Origin: Fragilaria crotonensis | Lineage: Eukaryota > Bacillariophyta > Fragilariophyceae > Fragilariales > Fragilariaceae | Direction: 5' to 3' | Assembly (NCBI GenBank): GCA_022925895.1 | Contig: JAKSYS010000168.1 | Location: forward strand, 34,914-98,913 | DNA: 64,000 nt | In this document: piece by piece, positions 1 through 12,500 of the stretch | Numbering within the stretch: the first letter of the stretch is position 1 | Layout: each line of letters begins with the position of its first letter | Position numbers and translations under genes: made by a program | Notes under the pieces: generated by a model | Seen by the model: only the letters and a program-made list of their open reading frames with translations | What the model was told of the DNA's origin: nothing | Database searches by the model: none

Positions 1-980
1 CTGGCACAAGAGCGATTTGGTATGAAAACTAGAATTGGTCGGTTTCGACCGCGGTCAGGCAAAGTGCCATCAAGCTACTACCGGTTCAATGCAACCATGC
101 TGCCTTTCTATCGACATCCCACATCCTACAGAAACCCGGGTCATCTTCTGGGACGATTTCATGGCTCTCACACCTTCTTGATATCTTTGACAGAGTCGAC
201 GATCGCCTATTTTGGCGCAAATGAGACGGCCTACCACTGACGAGTTCGAAGAGAGCATCCCACCTTTCGATATTATCAACAGATTCCTTCCATACATGGG
301 CAATCACCCGTACAATATTGACATTACCCAGGGATACGATTTGAAGCTTGATCATCCCAAATTTCCGACCGACGGAGGCGATCGAGTTGTTCTGTGCCGA
401 CCATGGGCTTACAGGAAGTGGACTGTTTTCAGATCATGGAGATCGTCGTTGGCATGGACAATGGGAAGCTGACCGTGTGCTCCTCACAACATTGGTCGCG
501 GTGGTCTCTTTCGGCGATATCGCCGCTTCTGATGAAAAACCTAGGTCAATCACCGGACAGGACCATGCAAGTGCACCCATACAGGGTGGTTGTGGCGTTA
601 AGCTCTAGTACCAAGCGGGACCGTGCCAATGTAACGTTTGAGGAGCAGATTGAAAGTTTGACTGCTTTGGGTGATCGGGTGGATATCCACGCTGTCAACA
701 TGACTAATTTGACCCTCGAAGAACAAATTGAATTGACATCGACGGCTGCGGTTTACGTATCTGTTGTCGGAGGAGGAACATCTGCAATGTTTTTGCCGAA
801 AGGAGCACTTGTTTCTGTTTTACTGCCCCACCAGGTACCTGGATTGGGACTTATGGAACAATTTTCCGCACATCAAGGTACATTGGATACCGCTGTGGCG
901 TGACAACGACGGCAACGTAGTTGACAGTGACGATGACAAAACTTTTCTCAAGTTGATCGAAAGAATTGGACATGCTTGAT
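1..980 (+). pseudogene. GT61-like (DUF563) glycosyltransferase, frameshifted, 5' end cut by window
   Basis: The coding sense moves between all three forward frames. One frame (about 22-240) carries an N-P-G-H-L-L stretch like the nucleotide-sugar region of GT61 proteins. Another (212-400) continues with IPPFDIINRF. A third (about 560-830) reads LEEQIELTSTAAVYVSVVGGGTSAMFLPKGA, like the HGAG..FLPKGA acceptor loop of the family. After about position 835 the sense moves again to a tail ending IERIGHA with a stop at 977-979. GT61 enzymes are usually Golgi type II proteins transferring xylose, GlcNAc or arabinose; no membrane anchor is visible here, so the 5' end probably lies outside the window. 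At least three indels separate the pieces while the residues between them stay conserved. It is either a young pseudogene or a gene with consensus errors. The family call is by motif recognition only. Confidence 0.55.
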
Positions 981-3633
981 TCGTTTGGTTGGTGAGATGT
1001 TTTGGTCGACATTTTAAGATTGATCAAAGATTTGATGCAGTGCATGATGCATGATACCTGACCGCGCGCCGTTCCGAGTGTGTCGGAGCTTAATCGCTAC
1101 CATTGCCGAATGGGAATGGTTCCTTACCACTCGCTGCGAGTTTCGTGGAAGGTTTGGTTCATGATCATTCGGAAAATTCAAGCAAATCATCTGATGATAT
1201 GGTGGCGCTGTTTCTCCCAGTCCATAAAACAACAGGTCCAAAGGTATGCGGACATATGCACCAATATCTTCCTACGAATCGATGCTTCAATGCTTCCCCC
1301 TGCCCCGTAGACTAATGTTGCGACTGCATTCTTATCTAATACTTACACTATTGCACACTACTGTTGTCTGAATCGGGGACGTATCTTGGTGACATGAAGT
1401 CAACCTATTCAGAGGGTACATGCTGATCGGGGATTTGGTCCTCGGTCGTTGCTACCTTCTCCTTTGGAGGAAAGGATTACTCATGGATCACCTTGATCTA
1501 TTGCATCCTCAAGCAGCTTGGAAACGAGGCCAGCTACACTGGACAGGGACATCATTCCTTCGGAACCAGATCTTCTGTTACCCGATGCCTGCTCGGTGTC
1601 AGACCCTTCAAAAGAGTGCTCCTCTGGTGACTGCAACATCTACATCTGGTGGTCGATTCTGGCCTTGTTCTGCCGCTGGTGCTTTCTTTCTCGAAAACCT
1701 TGATTGGTCGCATTCCATAAAGGAAAGCGACTGGTATTACTCTTTCCGTCCGCTTTGAGGCATGTCCCTTGATACTTCTTTTCTTCGGGAGAGACGTCCA
1801 ATTTTCTGATCCCTGCGACGAGGCATCCACTGCAGTCAAAATGACCGCGTTGGTGGCTACATTCAACCACGTTCGTTGGCTGGAGGAGGATGACTTCGGA
1901 ATTCCCTTGACGGTGTATCAAAGTTCATCGTAAGGTTTCGTTTCGCCAAATTGATTGCGGTGTGCTGGCAAATAGTTTCAATTGCTTCCGCATGTCTCAG
2001 CGAAGCAGGAGAAGAATCAGATGTCTTCGAACCTCTGTTCGCACGGATCTTCGGCTTGGGGGCATGTATATTGCAATAGAACAAGTGTGACTGAGGGATT
2101 TTAGAGTTTCGGGTGTGTCGCAGTCCCTAATTACCAAGTGTGTGGATAAATTCAAGAATAGAGTGAAGTATAAGACTCTCCGAAACCTACCAAATTGTTC
2201 CGGATGCCCGTTCCCAAATAATTAGTATCACTACGAACCTGATCTGGCTGGCTTGCCATGCGAGTGCGACACTTCAAAAATTGGTTTGCGTCGATTGTGC
2301 TGTGGTATGTTTTGGATGAGACACGGCATTACTTGACTCAATGAGTTGCCGAGTCGTTTTCTCATATTTAACTAAGCAACATCTCGTTGATACTTCCTGG
2401 GAGTGAAAGTCCATGACCCGGACAGTCGATAGCCCAAGTCAATTCGTATCGGAACTGACTACAGCAATTTTGATATTCAAATTTCAATTTACAGCGGAAT
2501 CCGAGTTGTGCTTTTGTCACAAACAAGATTTCATCCAATCCCAAATCCCAAGTCTCAGGTTCGTTTTCTATCATACATACTATGCCGAGGTCCTTTGGCC
2601 CTTCCCGAGATTCCTGGGTCCTGGCAATTGACGGTTTCAAGCCTTTTTAGCTAAATTCTTCATCCGCGTTTACCTTTCAGCCTATACACACATACCGTCA
2701 GACGCAGCAGTACGATCGTACAGTATCTGGTGATCGGTGATCATAATTCAACCATAGTGTCTGGGGTCTGTGGTCCATCGTCCTGTCCATCACAATTCAG
2801 TTAATAAGCTGACCCACATGTTTGCCAATGCAGGCAATGCTCCCCCATGTTTCCAGGCCTCCATTGGATTCCAAACTTGGCCGAAGTCAAAAGATTACTG
2901 AATAGTTCCATGACCTTAATTGGCAATTGTTGTATGTTGTTTTGTAACCTAGTTTTCAAAGCAAATCTTGAGATGATATTTTCATGCAATCTTGTGGACC
3001 TGGGAATCATCCAGAGGACCAGCATGATATTAAATGTTTACATCTTATTGACATCATTATCATCATCGTGGCTGGGATGCTGAATTCGCGGGTCACGTAA
3101 CGTCAATCATGATGATGTACACAGTACAGTACCAGGGCTGTACAAGTAACAAGTACCAGGTACTGTGATGCCTTCAAGTAGTCCCGACGGTGATACAGTA
3201 TACAGTACTCAGAATGACGATAACGTTCGGAGAGCATGGGCCGGACACGCATGCTGACTCCTGACTGCTGACTGCTACGCATATCGCATATACGGTTTGA
3301 TGTCTATCATTGCATTCTAGAAGGCACTGCTGTACCAGGTACTACGGATGTACCTAAAATTCATGAAACAAATAAAGCAACCATGTAGGGCTTCGTATAT
3401 TCCCCATAGAAAAACTCCGTGCTGTCGCCGTGCTATAATGGAGGATTCCGGCGTACGACAGTACGTATAAATGGTAAGAAATAGTTTCGTATCGTACTAG
3501 TACAGTAGAAAACATACTACGGCGAGCTAAATTCTAAAGTTGGGATTCAGAGTCCCATCCTTCTTATCCCTCTTCAGCCCATTAATGATGTTGGTCACTG
3601 AAGTCTGACCACCATAGACAGCATAAATCTTGT
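981..3633. other. Intergenic, no confident gene; possible degraded ORF near 1700-1920
   Basis: No ORF here has recognisable domains. Positions 1700-1928 (+) read as a protein-like stretch (VRFEACPLILLFFGRDVQFS) ending at a stop near 1927, preceded by in-frame stops, so it may be the tail of a broken gene. From about 3110 to 3550 the sequence is rich in GTAC, AGTAC and GTACC words and contains short tandem duplications (ACAAGTA x2 at 3142-3155, a CTGACTN triplet at 3254-3274). GGTGATC is duplicated at 2729-2742. Nothing else is supportable. Confidence 0.4.
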
Positions 3634-5607
3634 CTATGGCGGTCTCTGCAGTATCCCCATGCGAATCAATCTTGATACCAAGTCCCACACAACCTTGCGT
3701 CGGCTGTACCGATGCTTTGAGCGACCTCGCTCAGTGTAGGAGAACAGTCTAGCTGCTTTCCTCCCACCGACTCCATGATGATACTCTTGCCAGAGGTCGT
3801 GAAGACTTCTGGGCGTCGGCATCAGCGTCGCCATCATTGCGAGGTCGTTCGCAGCAGCTCTTTCAGGCACCTCCTCCGCTCCTGCTTCGCCCTCGCCTCT
3901 CTCCCCACCAGCAGTCCGTCGCCTCGCAGGTTGCAATGCAATTCGCCTCACATTTCCATTCAAAATGCCAAAACACCGCTCCAGATTCAATTGAATTCGA
4001 TTGACCGCTGTCTTTAACTCCACATTGTCTTGTCGTAGGGACAACAAACCCGACTGCATACCCAACAATTGATTTCGCATTGTCACATTCGTCCCAAGCG
4101 CAGGCTGTCCAGCTACTCCATCCACATCAATTGCCCCAACCATATCAATGAAGACTGCTCCGTGATCGCCTGACACCGTCACCGCCATCTTCTTGATTGG
4201 ATTCATTTCAGGATCAACATCTGCCCCGAACATGTTCCCATTCCGAAAGAACGTCACGTTTGAAATCACCCGGAACGTACTCATCAGCAAGCGGAGAGCA
4301 AATCAACCACAACAACGCCTTACCAAGTACAAGACACGCCGATTCTGGTCGCTTCCTGATATTTGGAACGACTCGACTCAGAACGAATGTGTTCATCATA
4401 GTCGCGTCAAGTGTCTGGTCAGGCACATAAAAGCAAGGACCGCCACCACACAACTTCTCAGCAACCTTCGCATCGGGAAATGGAAGCTCAACATCATCAT
4501 AGACATCGGATACTCTACCTGTTCCTTTCCATCTACCTCTGATATCTTTCTCGTCTTTAGTGACCCCACATCGTCGGGCAAATGTCGCAGCATACTTTCG
4601 AATGCTGTGACTTCCCAGCATAGACAATTCACCGTCACCATTCTCCTCCCCCTTGAATTCCTGGCGTCTGAACATACGTGTAAATAAAGATTGTATCATT
4701 GCCTTCGTCTTCAGTCCTCCATCTGGAACACGTACGTCATCGCTGATGCAAAAAACATATGGAGAATTCATTGCTGTCGGATTCAACTTCAAATTTAATT
4801 CAAGCCACAATGCGAGTGAGCACAAAACACAATATACAGGATTCAGGGACCCCAACACAATCTGCCATGGTGCATCTCGTTCATCGTCCACATTTTTGGA
4901 CCAGTTCAATCTGGTTTTCAATGCATTTGGAAACGCATCGTGGACTCGAATATGCTCCAGTACAAGTTGAGTTGAGTCATCAACTCGAGCTATCAAATGG
5001 AATTGGAAGTTCACCATCGCCGATATACCATACCTTTTCCAGAATACATCATGTGCACCTTCACCCTCTGGCCTGCAGACAAAACATTACGATTCAAAAG
5101 GTCATGCATTACAACAAATTCCTGACCAAGCATGGGCCGTCGAGTCTGCGAATCCACCCCTTGTTTCCTTGCCTCTTTCTTCTTGACACGCTTGATCAGA
5201 CCATTTACGAGCGCACTACGGGTAGGGTTACCTTCAGTTCTTGTCACACTCCACATGTCGCGATTAGGCATGAAATACGAGATTGCTTTCTTGTCCATTG
5301 CCAAGGAGTTTGCTCGTGCTGAAATGGGATTCGCATCTCCCGCAGGTTCTGTTGTCCCAAAAGTCTTCAAATTCATATACCGCAGCACATCATTCGGAGT
5401 TATAGCAGCTAACACCTCCATTGCATGAACATGATCCCGATGATACTCACCTCCAACAGGACGATTGTGGAGAAAAGACATGAACGAAGCAAGAATACAT
5501 TTGTACTTCGTCAGAGTTTTGGTGTCAACCATTCTATCGACAAGTATTACAAATGAGTCAAAGGGTACCTTACGAAACTTGTCGCATTCGTTCCATATGT
5601 ACCACAT
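3634..5607 (-). mobile_element. Crypton-like tyrosine recombinase with GCR1_C-type DNA-binding tail (copy 1)
   Basis: Three minus-strand reading segments form one protein. Exon 1 (5607-5034) holds a SAM-like core-binding domain (TLTKYKCILASFMSFLHNRP). A GT-AG intron at 5033-4990 (44 nt, donor GTATGG, acceptor GATAG) joins it in frame to the catalytic domain and creates SGKARVDD, which fits the box I arginine of tyrosine recombinases. Downstream are LGSHSIRKYA (H-x-x-R), IRGRWKG (Trp at the H/W position) and RVSDVYDD (nucleophilic Tyr). The C-terminus (about 3720-3830) has HDLWQEYHHGV and RYSRRKVVWDL, resembling the GCR1_C domain that fungal Cryptons carry. No terminal inverted repeats are seen, as expected for Cryptons. 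Two degraded copies occur at 43945-50290 and 57460-58470. A 2-nt deletion near 4235, relative to both other copies, separates the catalytic and GCR1_C parts. This is the best-preserved copy in the window. Confidence 0.75.
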
Positions 5608-5912
5608 GTAAATTTACTGCAAGTGCAACGAAAGTCGCAGTTCCCAAACTGCTGGTACTATTGTTTGGACTGAGTATGGTCCACATAAATCTACCGAAAA
5701 CGTCTTCAAGTACCCCAACTATGGGGCATAGTACCAGTAGTGCAAGATCCGGAATTTCGTGGTCCTATAAGAGAAGTACTACCTCGCATTTCCGAGGTAA
5801 TACTAGAAGTACTGGAAATTGACGACGACGCGGGACACACTCGCCGTCACAACGAGCAGCTAACACCACCAGCCGTTGCCGACGATTGGTCCATTGCCCT
5901 TAGTACCTTCCA

Positions 5913-6490
5913 ATGGAGGTTTCAAGTTTCATCAATGCCTCATCAGAGGCCCGTGATCTTATCAAGCTGTCAACGGCAGCTGATTTACTTGCCAATGACT
6001 CTGAGAAGAAGCTCTATTGGGATCGTACGCACTACGAGTCGCCAGAGCCCAAATGAAGCGCTCGCCCAGTCCAAAACACTCTACGTGGGAAATTTGGCTT
6101 TCTCCACTCGATCGCACAATATTCTGTCTCACTTTTCTCAGATCGGCCCTGTCCGTAAGATCCACATGGGTTTGGATCGAAATAAAGACCCCATGCGGCT
6201 TTTGTTTCTGCAGTACTACAACCGCAGTGACGCTTTGCAAGCGGTGGCATTTAACGGAAACCAAACTGGACGGTCGCGTGATTCGTGTCGAGTTGGATGC
6301 TGGTTTCCAACCGGGTCGTCAGTACGGACGTGGATTGAGTGGAGGACAAGTTCGAGATGATCGGCGACATCGACAAGATCCAGCTCGAACAAGTCAGCGA
6401 CATAGACCAAAATGGACACCGCCTGTCAGGGATGAAGATTCCAGTTTAAGTCGCTATGGATCTGGAGGAGGGGATAAGCGAACGGGATGA
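5913..6490 (+). pseudogene. CBP20: Nuclear cap-binding protein subunit 2 (CBP20), multiply frameshifted
   Basis: CBP20 binds the m7G cap with CBP80 in the nucleus. The ATG at 5913 opens a diatom-length N-terminus (MEVSSFINASSEARDLIKLS) that runs to [12 protein letters not shown] near 6050. The sense then changes frame to [14 protein letters not shown] (RNP2), then to CGFCF (RNP1), then to [16 protein letters not shown] and [16 protein letters not shown], the cap-contacting C-terminal signature. A Gly/Arg tail ends at a stop at 6488-6490. Total length (about 190 aa) fits the family. About four to six single-base indels fall within about 300 bp, while nearly every cap-binding residue survives. 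This is unlike normal pseudogene decay and suggests recent loss or consensus errors. The identity is firm; whether it is functional is not. Confidence 0.8.
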
Positions 6491-7772
6491 CGATGACCAC
6501 ATCATGGAGGCTAACAAGCGTTCTCGACACGAATGATATATTTGTCTGCGATGAATAGCTCAGTTTCAGACATCGAAAATACGCATGTACAATTTTCTGA
6601 TTAGTCACCTGGTTTTACAGTTTGAGATGATGAAACAGTCGATTTTCTGGGTTGATGCTTGTGCGATTGTTTATGCCAGTCTATCGTCAGCGAGAACTTC
6701 TCGAAATTTGACGGACATGTTTCGACAGGGGCATGTTGTAGGATAGGTGTGATGCCATCAGTGCGGCATGAATCTATATTCATACTTCATACTGTAGTAC
6801 TCGAGTACTTGATAGGAGTGCCCTCAGTCTACAGTCTACAGTACTGAATTTTCGCTGTACTGATACTGTCTGATATATGACACTAGTAGTTAGTACGATA
6901 CATACCACAGGATACAGGACAGAGGACACGCAGTACCTGGTACCGCCCGAACCCCAAACTGGTCAATACTGCGTCGGAAAAGGCCTACTACAGTAACATA
7001 CATTTTTTGTTCTACAGTATGCAGTACCCTGGTAGCAACGTAAGCTACAACATGACGTACAGTATACAGTACCCCAGTGTTGTGCTCATGCCCCCAGCAT
7101 TGCAGTTCATCGCACGGTATGTTTTACAGTAGCGATTGTGAAGCAACCTGTTTTACAACGAATTCAATTACTATTCCATCCAGTAACTTTCTATACGTAC
7201 GGTAAAAGTACTACAGTAAAGTATGGCACTGTCGTTTCAACATAAATTACTGTCGATTTATGTACTGTAGACCTGTGTACATGTAATCCACGTAACAGTG
7301 CAACAGTACCCCAGAATGGTCATACTGTCATACTCCGTAACACCACACACACACACGCACAAACCAAATTTAAAGGAGTACAGTAGGATATCTATATGCA
7401 TATAAGGCGAAAGTGGAGGAAACCTCGCTTCAGCCTATCGTTTGCACATACTAGAGCGTACATACGGCGGCGTCGTCTGTCGTCTGTCCTTCATGGAGTC
7501 TCTCTTGTCATGTGCCATCTGCCATCTATGTATGACGGGACACGACAGTGGCACTTCTACCTCTCGTTTCTACTTCAGAGTACATTGTACATCCCTGCTG
7601 GTATGTATGATACTAAAATGACTAATAACTGGTATGCACGCATGTGCAATGTGCACCATGCATAAGCCCATACCGGTAAACAGACTCGAATTCCTTCCAT
7701 CAAAATGCAGGCGAACTCTTGGATCTTCGAAACACAAAATAATTGACAACATCGAAACAAGAATCGTGCGAC
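6491..7772. other. GTAC-rich intergenic spacer upstream of STI1
   Basis: No gene is seen. The stretch 6785-7330 is dense in GTAC, CAGTAC and GTACTG words and holds a triple 7-bp tandem unit (CAGTCTA, CAGTCTA, CAGTACT at 6825-6845), a short CA run near 7345-7360 and a GTCGTCT duplication at 7472-7485. The last ~100 bases before 7773 presumably contain the STI1 promoter and 5' UTR; no canonical element stands out. Confidence 0.5.
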
Positions 7773-9535
7773 ATGGCGACTGTGACGGCTGAACAGGTGA
7801 GTAACAACATGCGATTTGTCTATTGTTTCGTCTTTATCTTCACTTATGCTTATTGGCTCTGCTTCAGCTCAAAGCGGAAGGAAACGCTGCCCTCCAAGCC
7901 GGCAACTTCACTCTGGCTATCGAGAAGTATTCCGATGCAATTCGAGCTGATGGAACGAATCATCTCTACTACTCCAACCGATCAGCTGCATACTTAAGCC
8001 AAGGTGATGCCAACAATGCTCTAGAAGACGCCGAGGCCTGTTTGGGGTTGAACCCAGAGTTTGCGAAGGGATACTCGAGAAAGGGAGCGGCTCTGCATGC
8101 CCTGAAACGATACAACGATGCTATTGATGCCTACAATCAGGGTCTGGCCAAGTTTCCTAACGATCCGGGCCTCAATAAGGGTCTTAATGAAGCCAAACGT
8201 GACAAGGAGGGCCCTCCTCCAATGAGCGGGGGAAGCGGTCTTTTCGGTCCGCAGATGATGGCACAGATGGCCTTGAATCCCAAGATGCGCCCTTATTTGA
8301 ACGATCCAGATATTATGGCCAAGATCAAGTTGATACAAGCGAATCCGTCCATGCTTCCAACAATGATGAGCGATCCTAAGATGATGATGTTTTTGCAGGA
8401 AATGATGGGTGGCCCAGGCGATGATGATGATGACGACACTCCGTCCCCACCACCTGCTGCTCCCTCAAAGGCGAAGGAACCAGAACCAGAGCCAATGGTC
8501 GTCGAAGAGGAAGAGGACCTTTCGGAACTTTCGCCGGAGGAACGCGAGAAGAAAGAGCGTCAGCGTAATTCTGTTATCGCGAAGCAGCGTGGAAATGACT
8601 TTTATAAAGAAAAGAAGTTTGACGAAGCCTTGGCCGCGTATGACGAGGCGATTGCTCTGGATGACACCAACATGACCTTTTTGAACAACAAAGCGGCTGT
8701 CTACTTTACTCAAAAGAAATACGATGAGTGCATTGAATGCTGTGACAAGGCTATTGAAGTTGGAAAGGCCAACATGGCGCCCTTCGAGGATCGTGCGAAG
8801 GCATTGACCCGAGCGGCCAAGGCGTGGCAAAAGAAGAATGATTTGGGTAAGGCGATCGAACTATGCAAGGCAGCTCAGTTAGAGTCCTACGATAAAGATA
8901 CTCAGAGACTTCTGAAGACGCTCGAATTGGAAAAGGAAAAAGCTGATACCGCTGCTTATTTGGATGAGGAGAAGGCGGAAGAAGCCAAGGCCCGTGGAAA
9001 TGATTTCTTTCGTGCTAAGAAGTGGGCTGAGGCCGTGAGAGAGTATGAGGATGCCGTGAAGAGGTCGCCAAAGAATGCTGCTATCCGTAACAATCTCAGT
9101 GCTGCGCTGTGCAAAATTATGGATTTTAATGGGGCCAAGCGAGAGGTTGAGATAGCGGTTGAATTGGATCCCTCGTATGTCAAGGCGTGGTCGCGCAAGG
9201 GAGATATAGAGGTGCTCTTAAAGGAGAACCACAAGGCTATTGATTCCTACCGGAAAGGCTTGAGTCTTGATCCTGAGAATGCCGCGTGTAAAGAAGGTCT
9301 TCGAAAAGTCACAGCCACGATGGGATCGAGCATGAGCGAAGAGGAGCAAAAGGAGCGCGCAGCACACGCTATGGCAGATCCGGAGATTCAGGCCATCTTG
9401 AGTGATCCTGTTATGCGTCAAATTCTAACGGATTTCAATGAAAATCCTGCGGCTGCACAAAAGGCCATGGCAGACCCAACCATCGCTAGAAAACTTGAAA
9501 AGCTGATCGCTTCGGGTGTTGTACAGACCCGTTGA
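7773..9535 (+). CDS. STI1: HSP90/HSP70 organising co-chaperone STI1/HOP
   Basis: This protein passes clients from HSP70 to HSP90 in the cytosol. The gene has a tiny first exon (7773-7796, MATVTAEQ), a 71-nt GT-AG intron (7797-7867) and one long exon (7868-9535), giving 563 aa, close to the usual STI1 length. Domain order follows the family: TPR1 from about residue 9 (LKAEGNAALQAGN), a DP1 domain (about 135-190, repeated Met, Pro and Asp-Pro), an acidic/proline linker (about 193-235), TPR2A from about 239 (AKQRGNDFYKEKKFDEALA), TPR2B from about 381 (KARGNDFFRAKKWAEAV) and a C-terminal DP2 domain (ADPEIQAILSDPVMRQIL). The frame is open throughout. The gene ends 62 bp from the convergent cyclase gene. 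The short intron right after the start codon region is the only unusual point. Confidence 0.95.
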
Positions 9536-9597
9536 GACGCGAAGCAATCGTTGTAGCGCACAGAGAGTAGTGACCGATAACGACTGAATCTTAGTAG

Positions 9598-12500
9598 TTA
9601 GACGGCGATATCGAGTTCATCGGCTAACTCTTCTAGAGCTTGCAAGACCGGCTTAACTTGCATTTGTGCGGCATACATTTTTTTCTCGATTGTGAATGCC
9701 ATAGATTCACGGGCGATTACCAATCCATTCATTACCAGCGTTGCGCGAGTTTCTGCCTTCTCCGCGTCATCAAAGTCGTCATCGAATTCCTTGCGCTGCG
9801 CGAGGAGGAGGCAGATTTCACTGGCGATGGAGTTGCAATCCCTGCCGCACGCACCAAGGGAGTTGTTAATCACCGTGCCAAATCGGAGATTCTTCTTCGA
9901 GTCCCCAGGCCACAAAATCTTCAAAATTTTCACATTCCTCGCTGTCCTTATTCTCGCATAGATCAAGAAGCATCATGACAGGATCGTACACCGGCAGACA
10001 GAAGGTGAAAGCCCTTTCCCCAGATACTCGTCAAAAGCCTCGACGACATATTTGACGAAGATTTCAAGCACTTCCATGCAACGTCCCAGATCTTTCATCA
10101 CCCAGATAGTTGGGTAAAGCATTATGGCCGAATTGTGAACATTCCGCATTTCCATTTTCGGCATCAGATGATGGAAAATATACTGGCAAGTTTTTCAGCT
10201 GCTTCCATATCACCTTGTTGCATATACCAAAGAGCACTGAGCCCGAAGCACTGAGCACTCCGATCACTACCATAAGCCGCACATACAGCTGCAGTGAGTT
10301 TTCCGCGTCGTAGTTGCGCTTGAGCTCCTCAAAAGCCTCAAAAGCGAGGAAATTCTGCAAGTTCCGTACATTTCAGCTTGCATTGACAATGCACGGGTAT
10401 AGTGCACAGGATCACCATGAAGCTTCGTTTCAGCCACGAAACGACGAACAAGATTTTGTTCGTAACGACGGTCTTCATCTTGTTCGATCTGTCCAAACTT
10501 AAGAGCAAGGAAAAGTCCGCTAAAATAGGGAAGATGATTGCACGGTCTCTTATGTAGCGTGCTGATGGTGACGCTTGCATGATCTGAAGTCACATGGGAA
10601 AGCACATAAGCATCACAGATTAGTGAACAAAATCCATCTGGCATAGAGGGACTCACCTGGAGTGCGTTCTGGTATGCAACCACACTATCCGCTCCTCTAT
10701 GAACATTGGCAAGTTCCTTCCCGAGCGCGATGTGGACCTTGATCAGATATTCCAGATCTGTGCGAGTGATCGATTGGAGGACCTGTATACTGAATCCTGA
10801 GAAGAACACACATGAGTTAGAAAACTTACAATCTCGCTTCCTCCAAGCCTTCTTTACATACCGCCGATACTGTCTGCAGCGTCACCGTCCTGCATTTTCA
10901 TCAATTCAAGGGTGTCCTCGTATAACTTGATGCTTTGGTCGTGCAACCCGAGCTCCTCAAAGTTCCTGCCGATTTCCAAGGCTAAATTCGCTGCTTTTCC
11001 AGCCTCGCCTGCTGCTTTCCAGTGATTCCAGAGCTTCATCTGTGATCCATAATCCATGGACGTCGTCCGTGCCTGGGTTTCAAGACTTGTCGCAATAATA
11101 TTATGAATTTGCTTTTTCCGGGATTCTAACATGAGGTTCAATATCGAGGTTCTCCAAACATCATGACAGAAAGTGTAGCTCTTGTCTGGAAACTCAAGTG
11201 TATCGATGGAGCCGCTGTCCTCTGGTCCATCAGCCTGATCATCTACAGGATCATCAGACTTCCAATCATTCTGCTCTGCGCCTTCTTCTTCCACCGTCTC
11301 AGGTGCGAGAACCACATTAATTATCTCGTCATCCACGCCGAGGTTAACTTCCAAGAGAATTCCTTCGGCAACCAGAAAATCCAGTGCGCTTACGATTTTT
11401 CGAGAATATCCAGCTTCGACAGATTGATTTGAAAAGCGATGCGTAACGTTGATAATATCACGAAGCTCAAAACTGGATCCAAGGACGGCACCAAGATTCA
11501 ATACTACCCGCACAAGCTGGTCGAAATTGTCAAGTCGGTGCACGATCATATCACCTACAGATGCGTGAGTAAGTTCACCCTTTCCTCGATCAGCTGCTGT
11601 CCAGCCCATTCGGTTGTTTCCTTGTCGACCAATACTGTTTCGCCTGCTCGCACTTAGCAGGATCTCGTGAGCAAAGGCTGGCATACCCCCAGATTGAGTA
11701 AAAATATCGCGATGAAATGATTCGTCGATTTCTTGTTCGTCTAGGTTCAGCCTCTTTGCGATCATCGTTCGGATTTCTTCGTTGTTCAGTCGATATAACT
11801 CCATGTAAGCGTACCTCCCGTCGGTTTTGTACTTCCCGTTCAGCTCTTCCCAGAAATCGGGGTCAATTTCTAGCTTGTAGCTGCTTATCGGCCGTGATGT
11901 ACAAACGACGAACAAGTTTCGCGTGGATTCGAGGAGCTTTTGAACAACTTGCCAAGATACAGCATCCATAAAGTGGACATCGTCGAGTGCCAGCACGGCC
12001 AACTGAGCATGACGTACCCATCTCTGAAATAACTTAACAAGGTATGTAACAGACGACGAAATCGTGAAATTCGCGACATGAGCTCGATCGCCCTCTCCGT
12101 CCTTGTTCGCCAGGCCCAACACGTGACGTGCAAAGAGATCGGCGAATTCGTGCGGAGCGTCAAGGTCGGTGAGAATGCGTACTAGGCGCGCGACTTTTGC
12201 ACTGGAAGCGCAAGATTCTTGCTTCGACAATCCTGATCCCCTTGAAATATGAGAGAACTTTGAAATGTTATCCCATTCAACCTCTAGTGATTCTTGATTC
12301 GAGTACGAGCCATTTGACTCCTTAGATTCGTCTGTGCTCGCATCAAAGTCAAGGAGGACGTCTGACAGAATAGATCGAAAGATGCTGGCAAGGGATGAAA
12401 AGTGAGGACGCAAGAAGGAGTACCGCAGACGTGGGGACTCTTGCTGCTTACCTGAATGGAACCTGGACGTCGCTCTCGCGGCAAACATGCTTTGCTATTC

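Noticed and set aside
5011-5017. Two overlapping genes or programmed frameshift at the ATGGTGA overlap in Crypton copy 1
   Set aside because: A GT-AG intron explains both copies 1 and 3 and creates the box I motif, whereas the overlapping ORFs would leave that arginine outside a recognisable motif.
8021-8338. Antisense ORF in STI1 (and similar antisense ORFs in the helicase and cyclase)
   Set aside because: Opposite to well-supported exons, with no domain of their own.
9640-9978. Plus-strand ORF after STI1
   Set aside because: Antisense to the cyclase C-terminus, which carries the family-like sequence.
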